Positions 1 to 8,601 of a stretch of 64,000 nt of DNA are shown in pieces. Positions within the stretch are counted from its first letter, which is position 1. Each line of letters starts with the position of its first letter. Source of the DNA: Pseudomonas sp. (GTDB lineage Bacteria; Pseudomonadota; Gammaproteobacteria; Pseudomonadales; Pseudomonadaceae); contig NZ_JASLGE010000070.1 in assembly GCF_030150285.1 (NCBI RefSeq), positions 1-64,000 on the forward strand. Direction: 5' to 3'. The translations under genes were made by a program, and so were the position numbers. The notes below the pieces were generated by a model, which saw nothing but the letters and a program-made list of their open reading frames with translations, made no database searches and was not told the origin of the DNA.

Positions 1-176
1 CCGGCGATGGCGATAAACGCAATGTAGGAACCAATCATGTACACCTCGCCATGGGCGAAGTTGATCATTCCAATAATGCCGTAAACCATCGTATAGCCGA
101 TGGCGATCAGGGCATACGTGCTGCCAACGTTGAGGCCGTTAACCAGCATTTGGAAGAAGTGATAGATGTCAGGCAT
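1..176 (-). CDS. livH: Branched-chain amino-acid ABC transporter permease LivH/BraD (N-terminal part only)
   Basis: The reverse strand from an ATG at 176 reads into the window edge and gives about 58 residues starting MPDIYHFFQMLVNG, followed by the glycine-rich first membrane segment and the INFAHGEVYMIG stretch typical of LivH/BraD. The protein would be one of two inner-membrane permeases of the high-affinity leucine/isoleucine/valine importer. It lies 260 bp downstream of the substrate-binding gene on the same strand, the usual liv order with the periplasmic binding protein first. The rest of the gene is outside the window. The family call is secure; the symbol follows E. coli (braD in P. 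aeruginosa). Confidence 0.93.
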   Translation of the reverse strand, partial: MPDIYHFFQMLVNGLNVGSTYALIAIGYTMVYGIIGMINFAHGEVYMIGSYIAFIAIA

Positions 177-380
177 TACAAAGCTCCTAAAAACCTGAGA
201 CGCATTTCACTGGTGGAGTCATTTTCCGGCCTGGGCTGTAAGGGTTTTGACCCTCTTTGAGCGCAAGTCTTCTGCCAGCGAACCGCTGGTGACGGTTTTA
301 AAGATTTTCAGGTGGGGAGACTTTCGGATCACGAAAGCGCGGCCCATATTCCGATACAAAGAGGGGGCATACATGTCCTT

Positions 381-414
381 AAAACAAAACCCACCGCTCG
401 CGCAGTGGGCTTTG
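381..414 (-). terminator. Hairpin terminator-like attenuator between livK and livH
   Basis: A GCCCAC/GTGGGT stem (arms near 390-394 and 405-410) is followed on the reverse strand by TTTTGTTTT. It lies just after the livK stop. It probably reduces read-through into livH, so that more binding protein than permease is made; that role is inference. Confidence 0.7.
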
Positions 415-436
415 TGATCAGGTCAAAAGCCAGCCC

Positions 437-1570
437 TTACTGTGGGCTTACTTCCGTTTTAGGCTTGTCGAAGTGCCACTCGTAGACCACGAACTTGAAG
501 TTTTTCAAGTCGCCTTTTTTGTCAAAGCTCAGCTCACCCATCGGGGTTTTGAATGTGCCTTCATGGATGGCTTCGGCGACTTTTGCAGTGTCTTGAGTTT
601 TAGCTTTTTCAATGCCTTGGGCAATGACTTCAACAGCGGTGTAGGCCGGGAACACGAACGGACCGGTAGGGTCTTTCTTTTCTGCTACGAACTTGGCAAC
701 CAGCGCCTTGTTCTCAGGCTGTTGGTCGAACGCTTGCGGCAGGGTCACCAGCAGGCCTTCCGATGCGCCCTGGGCGATTTGAGAGATGGAGTCGTTGCCC
801 ACCCCTTCTGGGCCCATGAACTTGGCGTTCAGGCCTTTTTCCTTGGCTTGGCGCAGGATCAGGCCCAGCTCCGGGTGGTAGCCGCCGTAGTAAACGAAAT
901 CGACATTGGCTTGCTTGAGTTTGGCGATGATCGCCGCGAAGTCTTTATCGCCGGCGTTCACACCTTCAAATACGGCAACTTTGGTGCCTTTGCTCTCAAG
1001 CGTCTGCTTAACGGCACTGGCGATGCCTTCGCCGTATTGCTGCTTGTCGTGCAATACAGCAACCACTTTAGGTTTCACGTGATCAGCGATGTAGTTGCCT
1101 GCAGCCGGGCCCTGGGCGCTGTCCAGACCAATGGTGCGGAAGACGTTCTTGTAACCACGAGCGGTGATTTCCGGCGCTGTGGCGGCCGGCGTAATCATGA
1201 TGACGCCTTCGTCTTCGTAGATGTCAGACGGCGGCTGAGTGGAGCTTGAACACAGGTGACCGACTACAAACTTGACGCCGTCGTTAACGACCTTGTTAGC
1301 CACCGCGACGGCTTGTTTCGGGTCGCAGGCATCGTCGTATTCTTTAGCTTCAAGCATGAACTTCGTGCCGCCAACATCGACGCCGCCGTTAGCGTTGATG
1401 TCTTTGATAGCTTGCTTGGCACCAGTGAATTGCATGTCGCCATACTGTGTAACAGGCCCGGTTTTAGGACCCGCAATACCGATCTTGATGGTGTCTGCAG
1501 CAAACGAATGGCTGGCAACCCCGGCCAACACCATAGCAGCGAACAGTTTAGTAATTTGCTTAGTAGCCAT
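437..1570 (-). CDS. livK: Branched-chain amino-acid ABC transporter substrate-binding protein
   Basis: A 377-residue periplasmic binding protein of the LivJ/LivK/BraC family (Peripla_BP_6 fold). A Sec signal peptide covers about residues 1-24, with cleavage likely after SHSFA, and mature ADTIKIGIAGPKTGPV is the hallmark start. The paired cysteines near residues 82 and 107 (YDDACDP, GHLCSSS) match the conserved disulfide. It should deliver Leu/Ile/Val, perhaps also Ala or Thr, to the LivHMGF permease. The start at 1570 is preceded by GGAGC about ten bases upstream. livH follows after a hairpin. A perfect palindrome lies about 105 bp upstream and may be an operator. braC is the P. aeruginosa name. 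Confidence 0.95.
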   Translation of the reverse strand: MATKQITKLFAAMVLAGVASHSFAADTIKIGIAGPKTGPVTQYGDMQFTGAKQAIKDINANGGVDVGGTKFMLEAKEYDDACDPKQAVAVANKVVNDGVKFVVGHLCSSSTQPPSDIYEDEGVIMITPAATAPEITARGYKNVFRTIGLDSAQGPAAGNYIADHVKPKVVAVLHDKQQYGEGIASAVKQTLESKGTKVAVFEGVNAGDKDFAAIIAKLKQANVDFVYYGGYHPELGLILRQAKEKGLNAKFMGPEGVGNDSISQIAQGASEGLLVTLPQAFDQQPENKALVAKFVAEKKDPTGPFVFPAYTAVEVIAQGIEKAKTQDTAKVAEAIHEGTFKTPMGELSFDKKGDLKNFKFVVYEWHFDKPKTEVSPQ

Positions 1571-1932
1571 CTTTATTGGTGCTCCACTCTTCTGTTGTAT
1601 TTTTTATAGTCCTGGAAGCCAAGGCAGCCGGACCGGGTCTTCTGTGAACGAAATTCCCGGTCAATCCCCCTTGCAACTGTACCGGTACAGTGTAGAGCGC
1701 CGGTTCAGCGCTTGAATAGCGGTCAGCCAGGGGAAAAAACAGGAAATGTCGCTTTAACGCAAGAAAGAGACAGAATGGCGGCGGATTAACATCGTGATAG
1801 TTATCAGAATGTTGCCAGCTTGGGGTCGTGACCCCTGACCTTTCACTCTTTCTTCGTTCCTCTTCCTTGAATCGGGTTTTTCTACCGGGTGTGCAGCGCT
1901 ATCATTGCGCGTTTTTTTACCCGGTGAAACCC
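1571..1932. other. Divergent intergenic region between livK and the DUF2288 gene
   Basis: The 362 bp hold the divergent promoters of livK and the DUF2288 gene and the 16-bp perfect palindrome at 1676-1691. I see no convincing small gene; short open frames here lack a good ribosome site. Confidence 0.6.
1676..1691. promoter_or_regulatory. Perfect 16-bp palindrome, candidate operator
   Basis: ACTGTACCGGTACAGT is a perfect palindrome about 105 bp upstream of the livK ATG. It is not a LexA box, because the CTG to CAG spacing is 8 rather than 10. It could be bound by a dimeric GntR, TetR or MerR-type regulator. I cannot assign the protein. Confidence 0.45.
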
Positions 1933-2238
1933 ATGAACCAAGAACCTAGCACCCTCTATGCCAAGCTGATTGGCGAGACCTCAATTATCGAATGGAAGGC
2001 CCTTGAAAAATTCTTCGCCAAGGGGGAATTGCTGTGGGTCGATCCAACACTGGACCTGATTGAAGCGGCGCAGGCCGTGAGCCAGGATGAGGCACTCACA
2101 GTGGCGGCCTGGATGGCCGCGGGAACCCTGAACAAGCTGTCTGACGCGCAGGCTCAGGACTTTTCTGGGCGTAACCCACTGCTGTGGGCAGTTGTAGTCT
2201 CGCCCTGGGTAATGATCCAGGAAAGGGCGGAAAAATAA
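1933..2238 (+). CDS. DUF2288 family protein
   Basis: A protein of about 101 residues starting MNQEPSTLYAKLIGET, recognisable as the short acidic DUF2288 family found widely in Pseudomonas. It has no signal peptide or membrane segment and no known function. The frame is open upstream to 1828, but the start at 1933 matches the family's usual beginning and length. The motif LWVDPTLDLIEAA is typical. The gene converges on the MHYT-GGDEF-EAL gene, with a shared bidirectional hairpin between them. Confidence 0.8.
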   Translation: MNQEPSTLYAKLIGETSIIEWKALEKFFAKGELLWVDPTLDLIEAAQAVSQDEALTVAAWMAAGTLNKLSDAQAQDFSGRNPLLWAVVVSPWVMIQERAEK

Positions 2239-2337
2239 GAAATTGCACCAAAATCGAGCGGTGGTTACACGCATTTGAATGCAGTAAGTGTGTAGCTCCG
2301 TAACTCGTTTTTTGAGTAATGGCATTTTGCCGTGAAG

Positions 2338-2370
2338 AAACGCCACAAGTCTTCTGGTGGCGTTTTTTAT
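2338..2370. terminator. Bidirectional terminator between DUF2288 gene and MHYT-GGDEF-EAL gene
   Basis: Arms AACGCCAC (near 2339-2346) and GTGGCGTT (2357-2364) are followed by a T-run on the plus strand and preceded by an A-rich stretch, so the hairpin can stop transcription from both convergent genes. Confidence 0.8.
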
Positions 2371-2408
2371 ACCAGGCAAGGCCGAGCAGGTTGGAATAGG
2401 GCGGTCAC

Positions 2409-4613
2409 TTAAGGCCCGGAGAGTTGTAGCGCAGCGTAATCCGGATTCGTCAGGGAGTGGCTGTTGAGCCGCTCCAGCAGTGCATGCAATTCGGCAAAAG
2501 GCACCGCCCGACTGAGCAAAAAACCCTGGATAAAGTCGCAGCCGTGGAGCTTTAGGCATTCGAATTGCTGGAGGTTTTCCACCCCTTCTGTGACCACTTG
2601 CAGGTGCAGGGTATGGGCCATCACGATAATAGCCTGGACAATTTCCATGTCTTGAGCGCTGGTTGGAATGTCGTAGATAAAGGAACGGTCGATTTTCAAG
2701 GTGTTGAGTGGCAGGCGTTTCAGGTAGGCCAGAGAGGAGTAGCCGGTACCGAAATCGTCAATGGACAACGAGACGCCCAGTGCCCGGATCTGACGCAACA
2801 AGTTAGAGGTGTTGTTGATGTTGCTCATGAGCGCGTTTTCTGTGACTTCGAGCTCCAGCCTGTGAGGCGCAATGCCGGATGAGCGCAAGATGCCGGCTAT
2901 TTCGTCGGCAAGGGCCGGCCTTACCAGGTTAAGGGCTGAGCAATTAACCGTAAGCCCCAAGTGTTGGCGGCCCAGACGGGAAAGGGCTGCCAAGTCATGG
3001 CAGGCTTTGCGCAGCACCCACAGGTCCAGTTCGGCAATCAGGCCATTCGCTTCGGCAATGCCTATAAAGCGCTCGGGGCCCAATAAGCCGTGTTCGGGGT
3101 GTTGCCAGCGCACCAAGGCTTCCAGTTTGGCGACACAGCCTTTCTTCAGGTCGTAGATGGGCTGGTAAAACACCATAAGACCGTTGTCATCATTGAGTGC
3201 GTTACGCAGCTCTTCTTCTATCTGCAGGTCCAGAGACGCGCGTGCTTTAAGGTTGGAACTGAAGAAGTTCAGGGTGTTACGACCGTTGTCTTTGGACTGG
3301 TAGAGCGCCAGATCTGCGTGCTTGAGCAGCTCGGAACTGGTGGTGCCGTCATCGGGAAAGACGCTGATGCCGATGCTGGTGGTCATCACCATTCGGCGGC
3401 CTGCCAATGCGATAGGGTCTTTCATTTTGAGCATGATGCGCTGTGCCATGTGTTGCGCTTCATCGCGGTGGTTGATGTTGATCAAGATGCAGAACTCATC
3501 ACCACCAAAGCGCGCTACCAGATCGTCATGGGTGCGAACGGCGCTTTTGATGTGGGTGGCGATGGTTTTAAGCAGATCATCCCCGGCATCGTGGCCCAGG
3601 CTGTCGTTAATGCGTTTGAAATGATCGATATCAAGGAAGATGACCGCAAGTTTGCTGTTTTTTGCCGCGCACTCTGTGAGCTTTTCAGCAAAAATCTGAT
3701 TGAAGCCTCTGCGATTGATCAAATTGGTCAGCGGGTCGTAATGGGCGACTTGTTGCAAGGACATCCGCGCCTGATCCAACTGCCTGAGCAGTGCGTTGAC
3801 ACGGCGCAGGTCCTGCTCTTTATTTTGCAACTTCTTGTCGACAAGGGCTGCGCTGATGCTACTGCCAATGAGTAAAAGTGCGATCAAAGCGACCATCAAG
3901 GCCAATTGCCAGTGATTATTCTCAATGCCGAGGTGCCCAGCGCTTTCTGCCGGTGAATAGCTGTGCTGCGCCCACATACCGACAAAATGCACGCTGATAA
4001 TGGCAATCCCGGCGACGATGCTGATGGCGTACTTGAAAAACTGATGGAGGATGCCGCTGCTGGTGTGCAGGGAAATGCCGAGCAAGAGCGCGCAGTAGCT
4101 GCTGCCAACGGCAAGCACCAGTGAGAGTGCAATCAGTGACGGGTTGTAGTGTGCCAGGTTGTGGGACTGCATGGCTGACATGCCGACATAGTGCATGCAG
4201 CAAATACCGAGCCCTAAAACGAGTGCTGCCAGCTTTGGGTGAGCCTGAGACATCGACGGGCGATTGAGCAGGGCCATGGCAATGAGGGCGGCGGCCCACA
4301 TGATCAGTAACGAAACGATAGTGATGATAAGGTCGTAACGGATCTGGAAGGGGGTTTCAAATGCCAACATGCTGATGAAGTGCATGGCCCAGATGCCACC
4401 TGCCAGGCAACTGGCCGCCAGCCATCGCCAGATAGCCTTGGCAGTCGGCTTTTCGGCATTGGCTGCGCGCTCGATCATGTGCAAGGTGGCCAAGCTGGAG
4501 CCGCAGGCCACCAAAAAAGCGAGGAGTACCAAGTACGGGTTGTGGCTGCTACTCAACAGCAGGTGCCCGTCCTCAAGATGAGTTCCTGGGAGATGTAGTC
4601 TTTGCCATTCCAT
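2409..4613 (-). CDS. MHYT-GGDEF-EAL membrane c-di-GMP turnover protein
   Basis: A 734-residue inner-membrane protein. Residues about 25-255 form seven membrane segments with MHYT-type motifs (MHFISM, MHYVGM, VHFVGM), thought to bind metal and sense a diatomic gas or redox state. A GGDEF domain follows, with intact FGGDEF near residue 370, and then an EAL domain with EAL near 498 and DDFGTGYSS. Both catalytic signatures look intact. The product inhibition site is lost, THDD replacing RxxD, so the cyclase should not be feedback-inhibited. Architecture matches P. aeruginosa MucR and NbdA. The frame opens at 4691, but the ATG at 4613 has GAGG at good spacing and the earlier one has no ribosome site. 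Confidence 0.88.
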   Translation of the reverse strand: MEWQRLHLPGTHLEDGHLLLSSSHNPYLVLLAFLVACGSSLATLHMIERAANAEKPTAKAIWRWLAASCLAGGIWAMHFISMLAFETPFQIRYDLIITIVSLLIMWAAALIAMALLNRPSMSQAHPKLAALVLGLGICCMHYVGMSAMQSHNLAHYNPSLIALSLVLAVGSSYCALLLGISLHTSSGILHQFFKYAISIVAGIAIISVHFVGMWAQHSYSPAESAGHLGIENNHWQLALMVALIALLLIGSSISAALVDKKLQNKEQDLRRVNALLRQLDQARMSLQQVAHYDPLTNLINRRGFNQIFAEKLTECAAKNSKLAVIFLDIDHFKRINDSLGHDAGDDLLKTIATHIKSAVRTHDDLVARFGGDEFCILININHRDEAQHMAQRIMLKMKDPIALAGRRMVMTTSIGISVFPDDGTTSSELLKHADLALYQSKDNGRNTLNFFSSNLKARASLDLQIEEELRNALNDDNGLMVFYQPIYDLKKGCVAKLEALVRWQHPEHGLLGPERFIGIAEANGLIAELDLWVLRKACHDLAALSRLGRQHLGLTVNCSALNLVRPALADEIAGILRSSGIAPHRLELEVTENALMSNINNTSNLLRQIRALGVSLSIDDFGTGYSSLAYLKRLPLNTLKIDRSFIYDIPTSAQDMEIVQAIIVMAHTLHLQVVTEGVENLQQFECLKLHGCDFIQGFLLSRAVPFAELHALLERLNSHSLTNPDYAALQLSGP

Positions 4614-4802
4614 AGCGTGCCTCGACACCAAGACGAAGTTTGCCAAGTGTCGCAGCCTGGCTTGATACCCAGTGTAGAGGCTGAGAGCCATTTGTGTAGT
4701 AAATGATGGCTAAATGATACCTATCATTTTGTCATTAGTCCGATGTGCGTTATCGCGAGGTCTGCTGACGGAGCAATGGAGGGGGGAAGTGGCAGCAGAT
4801 GC

Positions 4803-4827
4803 CCCCATTCCCGTTGCGGGAATGGGG
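4803..4827. terminator. Perfect inverted repeat downstream of rapA
   Basis: Eleven-base arms (CCCCATTCCCG and its complement) with a TTG loop lie 20 bp past the rapA stop. Only the plus strand has a T-rich tail, so as a rapA terminator it is not textbook, although position favours that role. Confidence 0.55.
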
Positions 4828-4847
4828 TGTTTGTTAAGGTCAATGAA

Positions 4848-7694
4848 TTAACCGGCAACCAGTACGCGAATGGCTTCAAGGCGCAAGGCTGCTTTTTCCA
4901 GCATTGCCAGGCTCTGCTCACGTTGCTTGCGCAGCGCGACCAGCTCGCTGTCCCGAACGCTCGGGTTGACAGCTTGCAGGGCTGTCAGGCGCGCCAGCTC
5001 TTCTTCGGTGTCGGCAGCCAGCCTGCGCTGGGCATCGGCCACGCGTTCGGCGTGACGCGGGGTGATTTTAGCTTCGCCCGCATTGATTTTCGGTGTCAGG
5101 CTGTCGCGCTGTGCCTGAATAAACTTGTTGGCGCTGGCGCGAGGCACGCTTTCCAGTTGTTCATTCAGGGTTTCGAAGGACACCCGTGACGACAGGTCGT
5201 TGCCGTTGGCGTCGAGCAGGCAGCGCAGTGCCGCTGGCGGCAGGTAGCGGCCCAGCTGCAAGGAGCGGGGCGCAACGACTTCGCTGACGTAAATCAGTTC
5301 CAGCAACACCGTGCCCGGCTTCAGTGCCTTGTTTTTGATCAGGGCAACGGCGGTGTTACCCATAGAACCCGATAGCACCAGGTCCATGCCACCTTGCACC
5401 ATCGGGTGTTCCCAGGTGATGAACTGCATGTCTTCGCGGGACAGGGCCTGGTTGCGATCGTAGGTGATGGTCACGCCTTCGTCGTCGCCCAGCGGGAAAC
5501 TGGCGTCGAGCATTTTTTCGCTCGGCCGCAGGATCAGGGCATTTTCCGAATGGTCTTCGCTGTCGATGCCAAAGGCGTTGAACAGCGTTTCCATATAGAT
5601 CGGCAAGGTGAACTGATCGTCCTGCTCCAGAATCGCTTCAACCAGCGCTTCGCCTTCGCCAGAGCCACCGGAGTTCAACTCCAGCAAGCGGTCACGGCCG
5701 GTGTGCAGTTCTTGTTCGAGGCGTTCGCGCTCGGCTCGGGCTTCGTCGATCAGGGTTTGCCACTCTTCATCGTCGCCGGCCTCCAACAGCGGCAGCAGAC
5801 GGGGGCCGAAGGTGTGCTGCAGTGCATTACCGGTCGGGCAGGTATTGAGGAACGCATTCAGCGCTTCGTGGTACCACTGGAACAGGCGCTGTTGCGGGCT
5901 GGTCTCCAGGTAAGGCACGTGCAGTTCGATAATATGTTTCTGGCCAATCCGGTCCAGACGGCCGATACGCTGCTCCAGCAGGTCCGGGTGGGACGGCAGG
6001 TCGAACAGCACCAGGTGATGGGCGAACTGGAAGTTGCGGCCTTCACTGCCAATTTCCGAACAGATCAGCACTTGTGCGCCGAACTCTTCATCCGCGAAGT
6101 AGGCGGCGGCGCGATCGCGCTCAAGAATATTCATGCCTTCATGGAACACGGTGGCCGGAATACCGGAACGCACGCGCAAAGCGTCTTCCAGGTCCATGGC
6201 CGTTTCGGCATGGGCGCAGATCACCAGTACCTTGGTGCGTTTGAGCATCTTGAGTGTGTCAATCAGCCACTCAACACGCGGGTCGAAGTTCCACCAGCGT
6301 TGCTCGTCGCTGGCCTCCGGTTGGGACTGGAAGCTGACTTCAGGGTGCAACTCGGCGTGTTCACCCAGAGGCAGTTCAAGGTATTCGTCCGGGCACGGCA
6401 GCGGGTAGGCATGCAGTTTTCGCTCGGGGAAGCCCTGAATAGCGGCGCGGGTGTTACGGAACAGAACGCGGCCGGTGCCGTGGCGGTCAAGCAGTTCGCG
6501 CACCAGACGGGCGCTGGCCTCGGCATCGCCCTCGTTGACGGCCGCGAGCAAGGCGTCACCTTCAGCGCCCAGGAAGCCATGAATCGTTGTCTGGGCTTCA
6601 GGCGACAGGCGGCCTTTGTCCAGCAATTCTTGAACGGCCTGGGCTACCGGGCGGTAGTTTTCGCTTTCAGCACGGAAAGCCGCCAGGTCGTGGAAGCGGT
6701 TAGGGTCCAGCAGGCGTAAACGTGCGAAGTGACTGTCTTGCCCCAGTTGCTCCGGGGTGGCGGTCAGCAGCAGAACGCCGGGGATGACACCGGCCAATTG
6801 TTCTACAAGGCCGTATTCAGGGCTGACGTTGTCTTCGTGCCACACCAGGTGATGGGCTTCGTCGACGACCAGCAAGTCCCAATCGGCATCAAACAGTGCG
6901 GCCTGGGCTTTGGGGTCATCGACCAGCCATTCCAGGGCAACCAGTGCCAGTTGACTGTCTTCAAAAGGATTGCCTGCATCGCTTTCGATGAAACGTTCTT
7001 CGTCAAACAGCGCAACTTCCAGGTTGAACCGACGGCGCATTTCCACCAGCCACTGGTGCTGGAGGTTCTCTGGCACGACGATCAGCACGCGGCTGGCGCG
7101 GCCACTGAGCAGTTGACGGTGGATCACCAGGCCCGCTTCGATGGTTTTACCCAGGCCCACTTCGTCTGCCAGCAATACCCGTGGGGCGATGCGGTCCGCT
7201 ACTTCGCGGGCAATGTGCAATTGGTGTGCAATCGGTTGCGCGCGAACCCCACCCAGGCCCCAGAGCGGCGATTGCAACTGACGGCTGGTGTGTTCGAGGG
7301 TGTGATAACGCAGCGAGAACCAGGAGAGCGGGTCGATTTGCCCGGCAAACAGGCGATCACTGGCCAGGCGGAACTGGATGAAGTTCGACAGTTGGGTTTC
7401 GGGCAGGGTAACGGCTTCGTTGTGCTCGTTGAGCCCGTGATAGACCATCAGGCCATCGGCGTCCTCGACTTCACGCACGGTCATCTTCCAGCCTTCGAAA
7501 TGGATGATCGAGTCACCCGGTGAGAACCGTACCCGTGTGAGCGGTGCGTTGCGCAGCGAATATTGGCGGGTCTCGCCAGTGGCCGGATAGAGCACGGTCA
7601 GCAAGCGACCGTCCTGTGCCAGAACGGTGCCTAACCCTAGCTCAGCTTCGCTGTCACTAATCCAGCGTTGCCCCGGTTGATACTGCTGCGCCAT
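4848..7694 (-). CDS. rapA: RNA polymerase-associated ATPase RapA (HepA)
   Basis: A 948-residue Swi2/Snf2-family ATPase, close to the 968 residues of E. coli RapA. Tandem Tudor-like N-terminal domains occupy about residues 1-110. Walker A is DEVGLGKT at 177-184, the DEAH box is at 278-281, and helicase motif VI (RIGRLDRIGQ) lies near 595. RapA binds core RNA polymerase and uses ATP to recycle polymerase stalled after termination, important at high salt. The start at 7694 gives the expected MAQQYQPGQRWIS. The gene stands alone, facing away from the small plus-strand genes at 7.9 kb. Confidence 0.97.
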   Translation of the reverse strand: MAQQYQPGQRWISDSEAELGLGTVLAQDGRLLTVLYPATGETRQYSLRNAPLTRVRFSPGDSIIHFEGWKMTVREVEDADGLMVYHGLNEHNEAVTLPETQLSNFIQFRLASDRLFAGQIDPLSWFSLRYHTLEHTSRQLQSPLWGLGGVRAQPIAHQLHIAREVADRIAPRVLLADEVGLGKTIEAGLVIHRQLLSGRASRVLIVVPENLQHQWLVEMRRRFNLEVALFDEERFIESDAGNPFEDSQLALVALEWLVDDPKAQAALFDADWDLLVVDEAHHLVWHEDNVSPEYGLVEQLAGVIPGVLLLTATPEQLGQDSHFARLRLLDPNRFHDLAAFRAESENYRPVAQAVQELLDKGRLSPEAQTTIHGFLGAEGDALLAAVNEGDAEASARLVRELLDRHGTGRVLFRNTRAAIQGFPERKLHAYPLPCPDEYLELPLGEHAELHPEVSFQSQPEASDEQRWWNFDPRVEWLIDTLKMLKRTKVLVICAHAETAMDLEDALRVRSGIPATVFHEGMNILERDRAAAYFADEEFGAQVLICSEIGSEGRNFQFAHHLVLFDLPSHPDLLEQRIGRLDRIGQKHIIELHVPYLETSPQQRLFQWYHEALNAFLNTCPTGNALQHTFGPRLLPLLEAGDDEEWQTLIDEARAERERLEQELHTGRDRLLELNSGGSGEGEALVEAILEQDDQFTLPIYMETLFNAFGIDSEDHSENALILRPSEKMLDASFPLGDDEGVTITYDRNQALSREDMQFITWEHPMVQGGMDLVLSGSMGNTAVALIKNKALKPGTVLLELIYVSEVVAPRSLQLGRYLPPAALRCLLDANGNDLSSRVSFETLNEQLESVPRASANKFIQAQRDSLTPKINAGEAKITPRHAERVADAQRRLAADTEEELARLTALQAVNPSVRDSELVALRKQREQSLAMLEKAALRLEAIRVLVAG

Positions 7695-7868
7695 GCTGCC
7701 TGACTCCCGCTTTGAAAAAGCCGAGTATATTAACGGAACAAGGGCCTCAGTCCAAAGGCTCTCATGAAAAAGCTGCTCGGGCGTTCAAGCGCCGGAACGA
7801 TTTACGATGAGCGGCTTCACGTTGGTCGGCTGACAACCGATAACCTGGTTTACAGGAGAACGATACGT

Positions 7869-8186
7869 ATGCTGCCGCCTATCTTGCCGCTCAGCGTTGT
7901 ACCCGTGACGTCCCAACAAGATCCTGCACGCCCTCGTCCCGATATCCCGCCCGTAGTGCCAGCACAGGCCAGTTCCGGGGACAGTGCGATCAACCTGGCC
8001 CATCACGAGCGTGATGAAGCGGCATTGCTATTGCGTGAAGAGCAGCAGCGCCAGCAACAGCAGCGTCGTGATGAAGCGGCTGAGGACGGCCAGTCGGGCG
8101 GCCCGGCCAGCGATGGTACCGAGCCTGCAGCCCCGTCGGTTGACGGCATGCAGCGTCAGGGGCTGTGGGTTGATATCAAGGTCTGA
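7869..8186 (+). CDS. Small Gln/Arg-rich hypothetical protein conserved in Pseudomonas
   Basis: A 105-residue protein with a proline-rich N-terminus (MLPPILPLSVVPVT), then a charged helix rich in Gln, Glu and Arg (residues about 45-70) and a low-complexity C-terminus. I recognise it as a Pseudomonas family sometimes mislabelled aspartate-semialdehyde dehydrogenase; nothing here supports an enzyme. The frame is open back to 7764, but CAGGAG stands ten bases before the ATG at 7869. There is no signal peptide or membrane segment. Function unknown. Confidence 0.72.
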   Translation: MLPPILPLSVVPVTSQQDPARPRPDIPPVVPAQASSGDSAINLAHHERDEAALLLREEQQRQQQQRRDEAAEDGQSGGPASDGTEPAAPSVDGMQRQGLWVDIKV

Positions 8187-8224
8187 CCCTTTTTTCTGGC
8201 CTCGCGTGCCAGTGCGTCGCATTA

Positions 8225-8246
8225 TTGGCCGAGAGCCTGCGGCCAA
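8225..8246. repeat. Short inverted repeat
   Basis: TTGGCCG and CGGCCAA flank an 8-base loop between two small genes. It could be a weak terminator for the upstream gene, but there is no T-tail. Confidence 0.35.
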
Positions 8247-8295
8247 CGCCGTGCGGTACCTCGACTAGAACTCACAGACAGTGGCCCGATGCGAT

Positions 8296-8457
8296 ATGAG
8301 CGAAGACAACAAACTGATCGATCTGAACGCTGAACGCATAAAGCGTGTACATGACCTCAAAGAAAAACGTCTGAATGAAGTGCGGGCCGCCTTCGAGCAA
8401 GCCCTGCCTTTTGCCAAAGCGGGTAAAAAACCCAAGAAGAAGCCTAAAAAGCGCTGA
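8296..8457 (+). CDS. Small basic protein, 53 residues, conserved hypothetical
   Basis: MSEDNKLIDLNAERIKRVHD opens a 53-residue protein: an amphipathic, charged helix of about 35 residues and a C-terminal tail of Lys, Pro and Arg (KKPKKKPKKR). The tail suggests nucleic-acid or ribosome binding, which is inference only. I recall a very similar short protein annotated as hypothetical in many pseudomonads. No strong Shine-Dalgarno is visible before the ATG, which lowers confidence. It lies between the Gln/Arg-rich protein gene and ccoM, all on the plus strand, but ccoM has its own promoter. Confidence 0.65.
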   Translation: MSEDNKLIDLNAERIKRVHDLKEKRLNEVRAAFEQALPFAKAGKKPKKKPKKR

Positions 8458-8523
8458 CCAACAGCGTTTCTCATGATCTGAGTCAACAATGCCTTCCGGG
8501 CCCGGCCGGGGTGAGGGGCAACA

Positions 8524-8565
8524 TTGATCCCGGTCAAGTTCTCGCTGTGCGTGTCTGGTTAATCT
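8524..8565 (+). promoter_or_regulatory. Anr/Fnr-dependent class II promoter for ccoM
   Basis: TTGATCCCGGTCAA at 8524-8537 matches the Anr/Fnr box (TTGAT-N4-ATCAA) with one mismatch. A TAATCT -10 element at 8560-8565 implies a start near 8572, which puts the box centre at about -41.5, the class II activator position. The promoter should be induced at low oxygen. Confidence 0.72.
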
Positions 8566-8601
8566 AGCTTCAACACACACAGACACGCACAGGAGGCCGT
8601 C

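Noticed and set aside
1676..1691. LexA box upstream of livK
   Set aside because: CTG and CAG are separated by 8 bases instead of 10, and the gene is not an SOS gene.
5394..6719. 441-codon frame opposite rapA
   Set aside because: An antisense shadow of a well-supported gene; the composition is unlike a real protein.
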